64,000 bases of DNA from an uncultured Polaribacter sp. (GTDB lineage Bacteria; Bacteroidota; Bacteroidia; Flavobacteriales; Flavobacteriaceae), in the NCBI RefSeq assembly GCF_947503855.1, contig NZ_CANNFF010000002.1, positions 248,001 through 312,000 on the forward strand, in the 5' to 3' direction. The notes beneath the pieces are model-generated. The model was not told the DNA's origin. It made no database searches and saw only the letters and a list, made by a program, of their open reading frames with translations. Positions 17,310 to 25,344 of the stretch are shown here, piece after piece (within the stretch, counting starts at the first letter, position 1; each line of letters starts with the position of its first letter). The translations under genes and the position numbers were made by a program.

Positions 17310-19778
17310 ATGGCAAAAAAGAAACTTAGCAGTAAAAAAACAATAACTTCAACAGATGAAAAAACAAATATGTTAGCGTTTTTAAAAACAAAACAAGCAA
17401 AAACTATCATTGCTGTATTTTTAATGTCTTTCGCTATTTTTTTGTGTATTGCTTTTATTTCCTTTTTCTTTAACTGGCAAGAAGACCAAAGCACACTAAC
17501 AAAACTTACAGATAAAGCTGTTAAAAGTAAAAACTTGTTAGGTAAAATTGGGGCTAGTTTAAGTCACTTTTTTATATACAAAAGCTTCGGAATTGCTTCG
17601 TTTATAATTGCCTTTCAAATATTCTTAACAGGTTTATACATCCTTTTTCAAAAAAAACTCTCAAAAATTGTTATTTCTTGGAATTGGGCGTTAATTGCAA
17701 TGCTTTGGCTTTCTGTAACTTTAGGTTTTTTTAACACTAAACTTGCACTTTTAGCTGGTATTGTGGGTTTCGAAATGAACGAATACCTACAAACTTTTAT
17801 AGGACAAACAGGGTTAGCTATTGTATTAATTTTCTTTTTTATAACGTATTTAGTAATTCGCTATAAAGTTAGTTTTGATGCACTTATAAATAAAATTAAA
17901 CAAAAAAGAGAGGCTGCAAAAACAGCTAAACTAGCAGAAACTAATGCTTTTGAAACCACTACAAATAAAGAAAACACAAGTGAAGTTGTAGATACAGAAA
18001 CTACAAACACCATTTCTTTTAAAAACGATAAAAAAGAAAAATCTGAGTTTGAAAAATCTCTCGAGGATTTAAAACCTACAATTTCTAAATATTCAGATGT
18101 TTCATCTAAAAAAGAGCAAGAAATACCTTTAGAAGTAGAAGAAAACTTAGAGCCTGTTCTAAAAACAGAAATTGCCAAAGAGGAAGAAACTGTTGCAATA
18201 GACATAGAAAAAGTTGAAGAAGAAGAAGCATCTACAGAAAACTTATCTGATAAATTGGTAAAAGATTTTGGTGAATTTGACCCAACATTAGAGCTCTCTA
18301 ACTTTAAATTTCCAACATTTAATTTATTAAAACAATACAATGAGAGTATTTCTATTGATCCAGAAGAGTTAGAAGCAAATAAAGATCGAATTGTAGATAC
18401 TTTAAAAAACTACAAAATTGGAATCGAAGAAATTAAAGCCACAGTTGGCCCAACAATTACCTTATACGAAATTGTTCCAGAAGCAGGAATTAGAATCTCT
18501 AAAATTAAGAATCTAGAAGACGATATTGCGCTTTCTCTAGCAGCCTTAGGAATTAGAATTATTGCACCAATTCCTGGTAAAGGCACCATTGGTATAGAAG
18601 TGCCTAATAAAAAATCTACCATTGTTTCTATGCATTCTGCCATTTCTTCTAAGAAATTTCAAGAATCAAATATGGAGTTACCTATTGCTTTGGGGAAAAC
18701 GATTTCTAACGAAACCTTTGTGGTAGATTTGGCTAAAATGCCTCACCTTTTAATGGCTGGTGCTACAGGGCAAGGTAAATCTGTAGGATTAAATGCAGTA
18801 CTAACATCTTTATTGTATAAAAAACATCCTGCTGAAGTAAAGTTTATTTTAGTAGATCCTAAAAAAGTAGAATTAACACTTTTTAATAAAATAGAACGTC
18901 ATTATTTAGCAAAATTACCAGATACAGAAGAGGCTATTATTACAGATACAAGTAAAGTAGTAACTACCTTAAATTCTTTGTGTATAGAAATGGATAATCG
19001 TTACGATTTACTTAAAGTAGCTATGGTTCGTAACATAAAAGAATACAATGCTAAATTTAAAGCCAGAAAATTAAACCCTAATGACGGGCATCAATTTTTA
19101 CCTTATATAGTTTTGGTTATCGATGAATTTGCTGATTTAATAATGACTGCTGGTAAAGAAGTAGAAACCCCAATTGCACGTTTGGCACAATTAGCCAGAG
19201 CCATAGGGATACATTTAATTGTGGCTACGCAAAGACCATCTGTAAATGTAATTACTGGTATCATTAAAGCGAATTTCCCTGCAAGAATTGCTTTTAGAGT
19301 AACCTCTAAAATAGATTCTAGAACCATTTTAGATGCACCTGGAGCAGACCAACTTATTGGACGTGGAGATTTATTGTTTTCTGGTGGAAATGAAATAAAA
19401 AGAATACAATGTGCCTTTGTAGATACACCAGAAGTAGAAAAAATAACCGATTTTATTGGTTCTCAAAAAGCCTATTCTGAAGCGTACCAATTACCAGAGT
19501 ATGTAGATGATGAAAGTGGCACCAGTATTGATATTGATATAGAAGATAGAGATAAATTGTTTAGAGAAGCCGCAGAAATTATTGTTACAGCACAGCAAGG
19601 TTCTGCCTCTTTATTACAAAGAAAATTAAAATTAGGATATAATAGAGCTGGAAGATTGATAGATCAGTTAGAATCTGCTGGAATTGTTGGGGGTTTTGAA
19701 GGCAGTAAAGCAAGGCAAGTATTAGTAACAGATTTAGTGGCTCTTGATCAATTATTAGAAAATGAAAAAAATATTTAA
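17310..19778 (+). CDS. ftsK: DNA translocase FtsK
   Basis: It couples division to chromosome segregation, pumping DNA at the septum. The 822-residue chain has four predicted membrane helices within the first about 180 residues and an acidic, low-complexity linker (about 190-310). The RecA-like motor has Walker A GATGQGKS (484-491), a Walker B region LVIDEFADLI and RPSVNVITG. A C-terminal winged-helix gamma domain follows (LLQRKLKLGYNRAGRLID). The linker is shorter than in E. coli FtsK. Its stop lies one base before the lolA start. Confidence 0.97.
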   Translation: MAKKKLSSKKTITSTDEKTNMLAFLKTKQAKTIIAVFLMSFAIFLCIAFISFFFNWQEDQSTLTKLTDKAVKSKNLLGKIGASLSHFFIYKSFGIASFIIAFQIFLTGLYILFQKKLSKIVISWNWALIAMLWLSVTLGFFNTKLALLAGIVGFEMNEYLQTFIGQTGLAIVLIFFFITYLVIRYKVSFDALINKIKQKREAAKTAKLAETNAFETTTNKENTSEVVDTETTNTISFKNDKKEKSEFEKSLEDLKPTISKYSDVSSKKEQEIPLEVEENLEPVLKTEIAKEEETVAIDIEKVEEEEASTENLSDKLVKDFGEFDPTLELSNFKFPTFNLLKQYNESISIDPEELEANKDRIVDTLKNYKIGIEEIKATVGPTITLYEIVPEAGIRISKIKNLEDDIALSLAALGIRIIAPIPGKGTIGIEVPNKKSTIVSMHSAISSKKFQESNMELPIALGKTISNETFVVDLAKMPHLLMAGATGQGKSVGLNAVLTSLLYKKHPAEVKFILVDPKKVELTLFNKIERHYLAKLPDTEEAIITDTSKVVTTLNSLCIEMDNRYDLLKVAMVRNIKEYNAKFKARKLNPNDGHQFLPYIVLVIDEFADLIMTAGKEVETPIARLAQLARAIGIHLIVATQRPSVNVITGIIKANFPARIAFRVTSKIDSRTILDAPGADQLIGRGDLLFSGGNEIKRIQCAFVDTPEVEKITDFIGSQKAYSEAYQLPEYVDDESGTSIDIDIEDRDKLFREAAEIIVTAQQGSASLLQRKLKLGYNRAGRLIDQLESAGIVGGFEGSKARQVLVTDLVALDQLLENEKNI

Positions 19779-19779
19779 A

Positions 19780-20436
19780 ATGAAAAAAATAACAATTTTA
19801 TTTTTAGGTTTATTTTTAACAACAGTTGCTTTTTCTCAAGATTCAGAAAAAGCAAAATCTTTATTAGATGAAGTTTCTGCAAAAATGGGAGCTTACAAAA
19901 ACATGTACATTGGCTTTAGCCAGACATTAAGCAACGAAGATGCAGGGATTAAGGAAGGTGATGAACCCCCAATTAGAGGAGAAATCAACTTACAAGGAGA
20001 AAAATACAACTTAAATTACTTAGGAAATCAGTTTATTTACGATGGTAAAAACTTGCATGTTATCAATCATGATGAAAAAGAAATATCAATTTCTGAAGGA
20101 GATATAGAGGGTGATGATGGTTTTGTATATCCCTCAAAATTATTAACTTTTTACAAAGAGGGTTATACTTTTAAAATGGGAAAACTACAAAACACAAAAG
20201 GAAGAAAAATACAATATGTAATTCTAAACCCTAAAGATAGTAACTCAGAAATAATTCAAGTTGAATTGGGGATAGATGCAAAAACCAAGCATATTTATAA
20301 ATTAATCCAAACAGGTACCAATGGTTCTAAAACCTCTTTTACAATTACAAAGTTTAAAAACAACGAAGATTTACCGAAAAACTTTTTCACTTTTAATAAA
20401 GACAAGTTTTTAAGTAATAATTATATAATTGACTAA
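19780..20436 (+). CDS. lolA: Outer-membrane lipoprotein carrier protein LolA
   Basis: Periplasmic chaperone that carries lipoproteins from LolCDE to the outer membrane. The 218-residue form has a signal peptide (MKKITILFLGLFLTTVAFSQ) and the LolA fold signatures: an N-terminal helix AKSLLDEVSAKMGAYKN followed by YIGFSQ, then strands with RGEINLQGEKY and FIYDGKNLHVIN. The start was set at ATG 19780, one base after the ftsK stop. An ATG at 19762 in frame would overlap ftsK and give an unlikely prefix before the signal peptide. It shares an operon with ftsK. Confidence 0.92.
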   Translation: MKKITILFLGLFLTTVAFSQDSEKAKSLLDEVSAKMGAYKNMYIGFSQTLSNEDAGIKEGDEPPIRGEINLQGEKYNLNYLGNQFIYDGKNLHVINHDEKEISISEGDIEGDDGFVYPSKLLTFYKEGYTFKMGKLQNTKGRKIQYVILNPKDSNSEIIQVELGIDAKTKHIYKLIQTGTNGSKTSFTITKFKNNEDLPKNFFTFNKDKFLSNNYIID

Positions 20437-20483
20437 TTTTTTCAATTAACAATAAATTAGTAGCGTATTATTAATTAAGCAAT

Positions 20484-20491
20484 TACTTTTG
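20484..20491 (+). promoter_or_regulatory. -7-like element TACTTTTG immediately before the LptF/G-like gene
   Basis: Exact TAnnTTTG match only five bases before the ATG at 20497. If used, the transcript would be leaderless or nearly so. Confidence 0.35.
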
Positions 20492-20496
20492 TTGCA

Positions 20497-21945
20497 ATGA
20501 AAATTTTAGATAAATACATCTTAAAAAGCTTCTTAAAACCTTTTATAGCTACTTTTTTAATCGTGCTTTTTGTATTGGTAATGCAAATACTTTGGCAGAT
20601 TTTTGAAAATGTAGCTGGCAAAGGAGTTAGTTTTATATTTATTTTTAAACTTTTATATTACACAACTTTAGGTATTGTACCACAAGCATTACCTATAGCC
20701 GTTTTACTATCTTCTATCATGACTTTGGGTAGCTTGGGCGAAAACTACGAGTTTGCAGCTGCTAAATCTGCTGGTATTTCATTACAACGCTTGGTAAGAC
20801 CACTCATCATTTTAACACTAATTTTTAGTGGCATCAACTTCTTATTCTTAAATAATGTTTTTCCGTATGCAACTTTAAAGCAACGTAACCTTTACTATAA
20901 TATCAAAAAGAAAAAACCTGCGTTAGCATTAGTTTCTGGTAGTTTTAATAGTGATATTCCAAATTATCAAATAAAATTTGAAGAGAAATACGGTGAAGAA
21001 GAAAATCTCTTAAAAAAGGTTTTAATTTACGATTTAAGCAACAGAAATGGTAATACAAAAGTAATTACTGCAGAAAGAGGTAAAATTTTATCAGAAGAAG
21101 GCAGTAGATATATGACCTTTATCTTATACAATGGATATTACTACGAAGATCATACAAAATCCACAAAGTCATCAGAAAAGCGAAAAAAAATGCCTGCTTC
21201 TCAGGCAACATTTAAAGAATATGAATTTAATATAGACATTTCTAATATAGTTGGAGATGGTAAATTAGACGAAGAAAGAGTTAAAAACAGCTATAATATG
21301 AGAACTCTAAATCAGTTAAATGATACCATACCAATTCTAAAAGCAAGTTATAACGAATTGTTAGCTGCAAGAGCAAAAACAATAACCAGTATTACTACTG
21401 CAAAAAAACTATACAAATACAAAGATTCTTTAAAAACAAAATTTATAGATTCAACGAATATTTTAAATAATTTTAACTTAAGAGAACAAATTAACATTTT
21501 AAATGCTGCAAAATCAAAAATAAATTCAGCTTTTAGCAATGTAAAAAACAATGTAGATGGCGTTAAATGGAAAAGAAAAATGTTAAACTTTTTCGATTCT
21601 GAATATTATGGTAGAATAGCCCTTTCTTTTTCATGCTTAATATTATTTTTTATTGGTGCTCCATTAGGCTCTATAATTAGGAAAGGTGGTTTTGGTTTGC
21701 CTATGATTTTGGCAATATGCATCTATGTACTCTACTTTTTTGGAAATACAATGGGTAAAAACTTAGCAGAAGAAAGTTCAATATCATCTTTGTTAGGTGC
21801 TTGGATTTCTACCATGGTTATGGTTCCTTTTGGTATTTTCTTAACTAAAAGGGCTACCAACGACAAAGGTATTTTTAATGTAGATGCCATTACACAACCT
21901 ATCATTAATTTCTTCAAAAAATTTAAATCTAAAAAAGACATATAA
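20497..21945 (+). CDS. LptF/LptG-family LPS-export permease
   Basis: Inner-membrane subunit of the LptB2FG transporter, which extracts lipopolysaccharide toward the periplasmic bridge. The 482-residue protein has the YjgP/YjgQ architecture. Helices lie at about 15-130 (LDKYILKSFLKPFIATFLIVL, GSLGENYEFAAAKSAGIS), with a central periplasmic domain. Three further helices lie near the C-terminus (GAPLGSIIRKGGFGLPM, LGAWISTMVMVPFGIFL). Which of LptF or LptG it represents is not decidable here. The periplasmic part includes a helical stretch (280-370) longer than in E. coli. It follows lolA and precedes ribB by four bases. Confidence 0.9.
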   Translation: MKILDKYILKSFLKPFIATFLIVLFVLVMQILWQIFENVAGKGVSFIFIFKLLYYTTLGIVPQALPIAVLLSSIMTLGSLGENYEFAAAKSAGISLQRLVRPLIILTLIFSGINFLFLNNVFPYATLKQRNLYYNIKKKKPALALVSGSFNSDIPNYQIKFEEKYGEEENLLKKVLIYDLSNRNGNTKVITAERGKILSEEGSRYMTFILYNGYYYEDHTKSTKSSEKRKKMPASQATFKEYEFNIDISNIVGDGKLDEERVKNSYNMRTLNQLNDTIPILKASYNELLAARAKTITSITTAKKLYKYKDSLKTKFIDSTNILNNFNLREQINILNAAKSKINSAFSNVKNNVDGVKWKRKMLNFFDSEYYGRIALSFSCLILFFIGAPLGSIIRKGGFGLPMILAICIYVLYFFGNTMGKNLAEESSISSLLGAWISTMVMVPFGIFLTKRATNDKGIFNVDAITQPIINFFKKFKSKKDI

Positions 21946-21949
21946 CTAT

Positions 21950-23095
21950 ATGACTAATTTACAAAGCAAAAAAAACACACAATTAAATAATATTGCAGAT
22001 GCCATACAAGACATTAGAAATGGCAAGATAATAATTGTGGTTGATGATGAAAACAGAGAAAATGAAGGAGATTTTTTAGCTGCTGCAGAAAAAGTTACCC
22101 CAGAAATGATCAACTTTATGGCAACTCATGGGCGTGGTTTAATTTGTACACCACTAACCGAAAAACGTTGTAAAGACTTAGATTTAGGAATGATGGTTTA
22201 CAACAATACAGATCCGATGGAAACTGCCTTTACAGTTTCTGTAGATTTGCGTGGTAAAGGCGTTACAACAGGTATTTCTGCCTCAGACAGAGCGTTAACC
22301 ATAAAGGCCTTAATAGAAAAAGATACAAAACCTTTTGATTTGGCAAGACCGGGTCACATTTTTCCATTAGTAGCTAAAGAAGGTGGTGTTTTAAGAAGAA
22401 CTGGTCATACAGAAGCAGCTATCGATTTTGCACGTTTAGCAGGTTTAGAGCCAGCAGGTGTTATTGTAGAAATTATGAACGAAGATGGAACCATGGCACG
22501 TTTACCACAACTTTTAGAAGTGGCAAAAAAGTTCGATATCAAAATAGTTTCTATAGAAGACTTAGTAGCTTACAGAATGGAGCATGACTCTTTGATTGAG
22601 AAAAAAGAAGATTTTAACATCAACACACGTTTTGGCGAATTTAGGTTAAGAGCTTACGAACAAACCACAAACAATCAAGTGCATATCGCTTTAACAAAAG
22701 GTTCTTGGTCTAAAAATGAGAGTATTTTAACTCGCGTAAATTCAACATTAGTTAATAATGACATATTAGGTACATTAACCAATAATGCAGATAAAAAATT
22801 AGACCAAATGTTTAAAGTGATTAACGATGATGGTAAAGGAGCTATCATTTTTGTAAATCAACAGAATCAATCGCAAAACTTAATTAGTAGACTTAAAACA
22901 TTAAAAGAAAGCCAAGAAAAAGGGATTATGAAAGCCCCAGACATTAAACTAGACAATAAAGATTTTGGTATTGGTGCACAAATTTTACACGATTTAAATA
23001 TTAGCAAACTAAAACTAATTACCAATTCGCAACAAACAAAAAGAGTGGGTATTATTGGTTATGGTTTAGAAATTGTAGATTATATTGAATATTAG
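21950..23095 (+). CDS. ribB: 3,4-dihydroxy-2-butanone-4-phosphate synthase with degenerate GTP cyclohydrolase II-like domain (RibBX-like)
   Basis: The N-terminal half (about 1-215 of 381) is an intact RibB, which makes the four-carbon precursor of riboflavin from ribulose 5-phosphate. It shows DDENRENEGDF, THGRGLICTPL, RPGHIFPL and RRTGHTEAAIDFARLAG. The C-terminal half aligns with RibA, but the zinc site is gone. The expected RVHSECLTGD reads RVNSTLVNND (262-271), and the expected GSLRCDCG reads GTLTNNAD (274-281). All three zinc cysteines are therefore replaced (by Leu, Asn and Ala). Cyclohydrolase activity is unlikely, and a separate ribA is expected elsewhere. The start is ATG 21950, as the frame's upstream ATG overlaps lptF/G. 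A fold-retaining regulatory or assembly role is inference. Confidence 0.9.
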   Translation: MTNLQSKKNTQLNNIADAIQDIRNGKIIIVVDDENRENEGDFLAAAEKVTPEMINFMATHGRGLICTPLTEKRCKDLDLGMMVYNNTDPMETAFTVSVDLRGKGVTTGISASDRALTIKALIEKDTKPFDLARPGHIFPLVAKEGGVLRRTGHTEAAIDFARLAGLEPAGVIVEIMNEDGTMARLPQLLEVAKKFDIKIVSIEDLVAYRMEHDSLIEKKEDFNINTRFGEFRLRAYEQTTNNQVHIALTKGSWSKNESILTRVNSTLVNNDILGTLTNNADKKLDQMFKVINDDGKGAIIFVNQQNQSQNLISRLKTLKESQEKGIMKAPDIKLDNKDFGIGAQILHDLNISKLKLITNSQQTKRVGIIGYGLEIVDYIEY

Positions 23096-23142
23096 TGCGT
23101 ATGACTTAGTTTTTAAAATGAATAAAAAAACTTTGCATATTA

Positions 23143-23178
23143 ATGAGATTGAAAATAATTTAAAATTTTCAATCTCAT
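23143..23178. terminator. Long perfect hairpin between convergent ribB and pepE
   Basis: A 14-base perfect stem (ATGAGATTGAAAAT with its complement) and an eight-base loop. No strong T run follows, so it may terminate both genes weakly or act as an RNA 3' end. Confidence 0.55.
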
Positions 23179-23189
23179 ATACTTCAAAA

Positions 23190-23891
23190 TCAAACAACCA
23201 CTTCTCTCCCACTTTCTACTTCAAAAGGCACTTTATTTTGTTGAAATACTCTTGCAGTATATTTTCCTTGTAAAGTAATGTTGTTGTCATTTACTTCTAA
23301 CCAACTACCTTCTCTTAAACCCAAAACTGGTGTCTCATTAAACACATGAAACTCTTTAATTCTAGTTGCTCTAGTTTCTCCCATATGCGTAGAATCTTTT
23401 ACAGGATCTAAATAATGCGCATTAATATTAAAAGGAATACAACCTAAAGTTGTAAAACTTGGTGGATATACAATAGGCATATCATTGGTATTCATCATAG
23501 AAACCCCACAAATATTACTACCTGCACTTGTACCTAAATACGGTACACCTTTTTCTATAGCAATTTTTAGTGATGCTAAAACCTCTTGTTTATAAAGTTG
23601 ATTTACCAATTCAAAAGTATTTCCTCCTCCTGTAAAAATACCTTCAGCCTTTAGAATTGCTGCTTTGTAATTATCAAATTCATGTAAACCTTTTACATTT
23701 ATATGGATGCCTGCAAAAGCTTTTTTAGCTAAAGCTGTATATTTTTCGTAAGAAATTCCACCTGGTCTTGCAAAAGGTATAAACACAATGCTTTTAACAT
23801 TTGCAAAGTGCTTTTCTAAAGTGGGTAATAAATACTCCAAATAACCACTCCCAAAAATGGTAGATGTACTTGCAACAATCATTTTTTTCAT
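23190..23891 (-). CDS. pepE: Dipeptidase E (alpha-aspartyl dipeptidase), peptidase family S51
   Basis: Hydrolyses dipeptides with N-terminal aspartate. The 233-residue protein has the S51 signature GTSAGSN with the nucleophile serine, IFTGGGNTFELVNQL, and the histidine/aspartate region NAHYLDP. Length matches the family. A TATTTTTG element at 23896-23903 sits four bases before the ATG. It faces ribB and is divergent from the downstream exported-protein block. Confidence 0.93.
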   Translation of the reverse strand: MKKMIVASTSTIFGSGYLEYLLPTLEKHFANVKSIVFIPFARPGGISYEKYTALAKKAFAGIHINVKGLHEFDNYKAAILKAEGIFTGGGNTFELVNQLYKQEVLASLKIAIEKGVPYLGTSAGSNICGVSMMNTNDMPIVYPPSFTTLGCIPFNINAHYLDPVKDSTHMGETRATRIKEFHVFNETPVLGLREGSWLEVNDNNITLQGKYTARVFQQNKVPFEVESGREVVV

Positions 23892-23895
23892 ATCT

Positions 23896-23903
23896 CAAAA
23901 ATA
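23896..23903 (-). promoter_or_regulatory. -7-like element TATTTTTG immediately before pepE
   Basis: Exact TAnnTTTG match on the minus strand, four bases before the ATG. It would give a leaderless or near-leaderless transcript. Confidence 0.35.
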
Positions 23904-23988
23904 AAAAAAATGTTTTTAACAGAAGTTTATCAGATAATTTTATAAATTTAAAACGATTAATATGAAATTTGTTAAAATCATTGTTAAT

Positions 23989-24792
23989 ATGCAAAAAAAA
24001 TTACTCCTATTATTTTTATTAGCATTTGTTGTAAGCTCTTCTTTTTCTCAATTAAGAAGAACAATTATAAATGGTAAAGTAACAGATTCTTTAAGTACGG
24101 TTAGAAATGCCAATATTATCAACTTAAAAACCAACCAAGGTACTTTTACTTCTGATAATGGTGAATTTCGAATTTTTGTAAAAGAAGGAGATTCTTTACG
24201 TTTTTCTTCTGTACAACACATTACAAAATTTGTAGTTGTAAAAAAGAATAATGTACTAGAAAAACTACTTAAAATAAAATTAAAATATAGAACAATTGTA
24301 TTAGATAGCATTGTGCTAAAAAAACACAATTTAAGTGGTAGATTAGGTATAGACACCAAAGATGTACCTTTTAATAAAAAAGATTCACTTTTAAGAGAAG
24401 TCATGAATTTATCTGATGTAGATATGAATGTTGTTGGTCCAATAGACGAAATAGACAAAGCAAAACCACCTTTAAATAATACAGACCCAACTGTAAACTT
24501 TGCAGGTGCAGGTGCTAGTGTTACAATGGCTTTTAAACATTCAGAACGTTTGTGGGCATTAAGAAAAGAACTGGCTAGAAAAAAAGATTTTCCTTATAAA
24601 ATTATGTCTGAATTAGGAGAAAAATTCTTTTTCGAGCAATTAAAAATACCTGTAGAAAATTACTTTCATTTTTTAGAATATTGCAATCCTTTAGGAATCG
24701 AGAAATTACATAAAGAAGATAAGGTTTTAGATATTATTAAAGTTTTTAGAAGAGAAAGTAAAACCTACTTAGAAGTTATAAAAAAAGAGTAA
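23989..24792 (+). CDS. Exported protein with carboxypeptidase-regulatory-like domain
   Basis: The function is unknown. After a signal peptide (MQKKLLLLFLLAFVVSSSFSQ) comes a transthyretin-like CarboxypepD_reg fold (INGKVTDSLSTVRNANIINLKT, GTFTSDNGEFRI) of the sort found at the N-terminus of TonB-dependent receptors. About 170 residues without a recognised domain follow. An in-frame ATG at 23962 would add nine residues before the signal peptide. The gene precedes a DUF6702 gene and two M1 peptidases in the same direction. Confidence 0.75.
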   Translation: MQKKLLLLFLLAFVVSSSFSQLRRTIINGKVTDSLSTVRNANIINLKTNQGTFTSDNGEFRIFVKEGDSLRFSSVQHITKFVVVKKNNVLEKLLKIKLKYRTIVLDSIVLKKHNLSGRLGIDTKDVPFNKKDSLLREVMNLSDVDMNVVGPIDEIDKAKPPLNNTDPTVNFAGAGASVTMAFKHSERLWALRKELARKKDFPYKIMSELGEKFFFEQLKIPVENYFHFLEYCNPLGIEKLHKEDKVLDIIKVFRRESKTYLEVIKKE

Positions 24793-24822
24793 ATTGGCGC
24801 AATAATTGTTTTAATAACAAGT

Positions 24823-25320
24823 ATGAAAATAAATAAACTACTACTATTCTTTTTAATAGCAACAATATTCTCTTTTACAAGCCATAAATATTATTTAAGT
24901 TTAACTCAAATTAAATTTAAAGAAAATGCAAAAGCTGTTCAAATAATTACTAGCGTTTTTATGGATGATATTGAGCTGGCACTAAACAAAGATTACAACA
25001 TAGATTTACAACTTACCACCAAAAAAGAATTAGAAAATAACGATATCTATTTCGAAAAATACCTAAAAAGCAAGCTAAGTTTTAAAGTTAATGATATTGC
25101 TGCCAGTTATAATTACATTGGTAAAGAATACGAAGGCGATTTGGTCTATTTTTATCTAGAAATAGAAAATATAAATCAAGTAAAATCTATAGATATAGAC
25201 AATAAAATATTAATTAAACATTTTCCAGAACAACAAAACCTTATAAAATCTAAAGTAGGTTCAAAAAATAAAAGTATTCTGTTAACTAAAGAAAATCATC
25301 AAAATAAATTCAAATACTAA
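24823..25320 (+). CDS. DUF6702-family exported protein
   Basis: A 165-residue protein with an N-terminal signal sequence and the family start HKYYLSLTQIKFKENAKAVQIITSVFMDDIE. No enzymatic motif is visible and no function is known. It lies 30 bases after the carboxypeptidase-regulatory-like protein and 24 bases before an M1 peptidase. This co-directional block suggests a common envelope-related role. Confidence 0.8.
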   Translation: MKINKLLLFFLIATIFSFTSHKYYLSLTQIKFKENAKAVQIITSVFMDDIELALNKDYNIDLQLTTKKELENNDIYFEKYLKSKLSFKVNDIAASYNYIGKEYEGDLVYFYLEIENINQVKSIDIDNKILIKHFPEQQNLIKSKVGSKNKSILLTKENHQNKFKY

Positions 25321-25344
25321 TTCAATAAACAAAAACCAACAATT

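Noticed and set aside
23085..23273. 62-codon plus-strand frame overlapping ribB end and pepE
   Set aside because: It overlaps two confident genes and a hairpin, and has no recognisable features.
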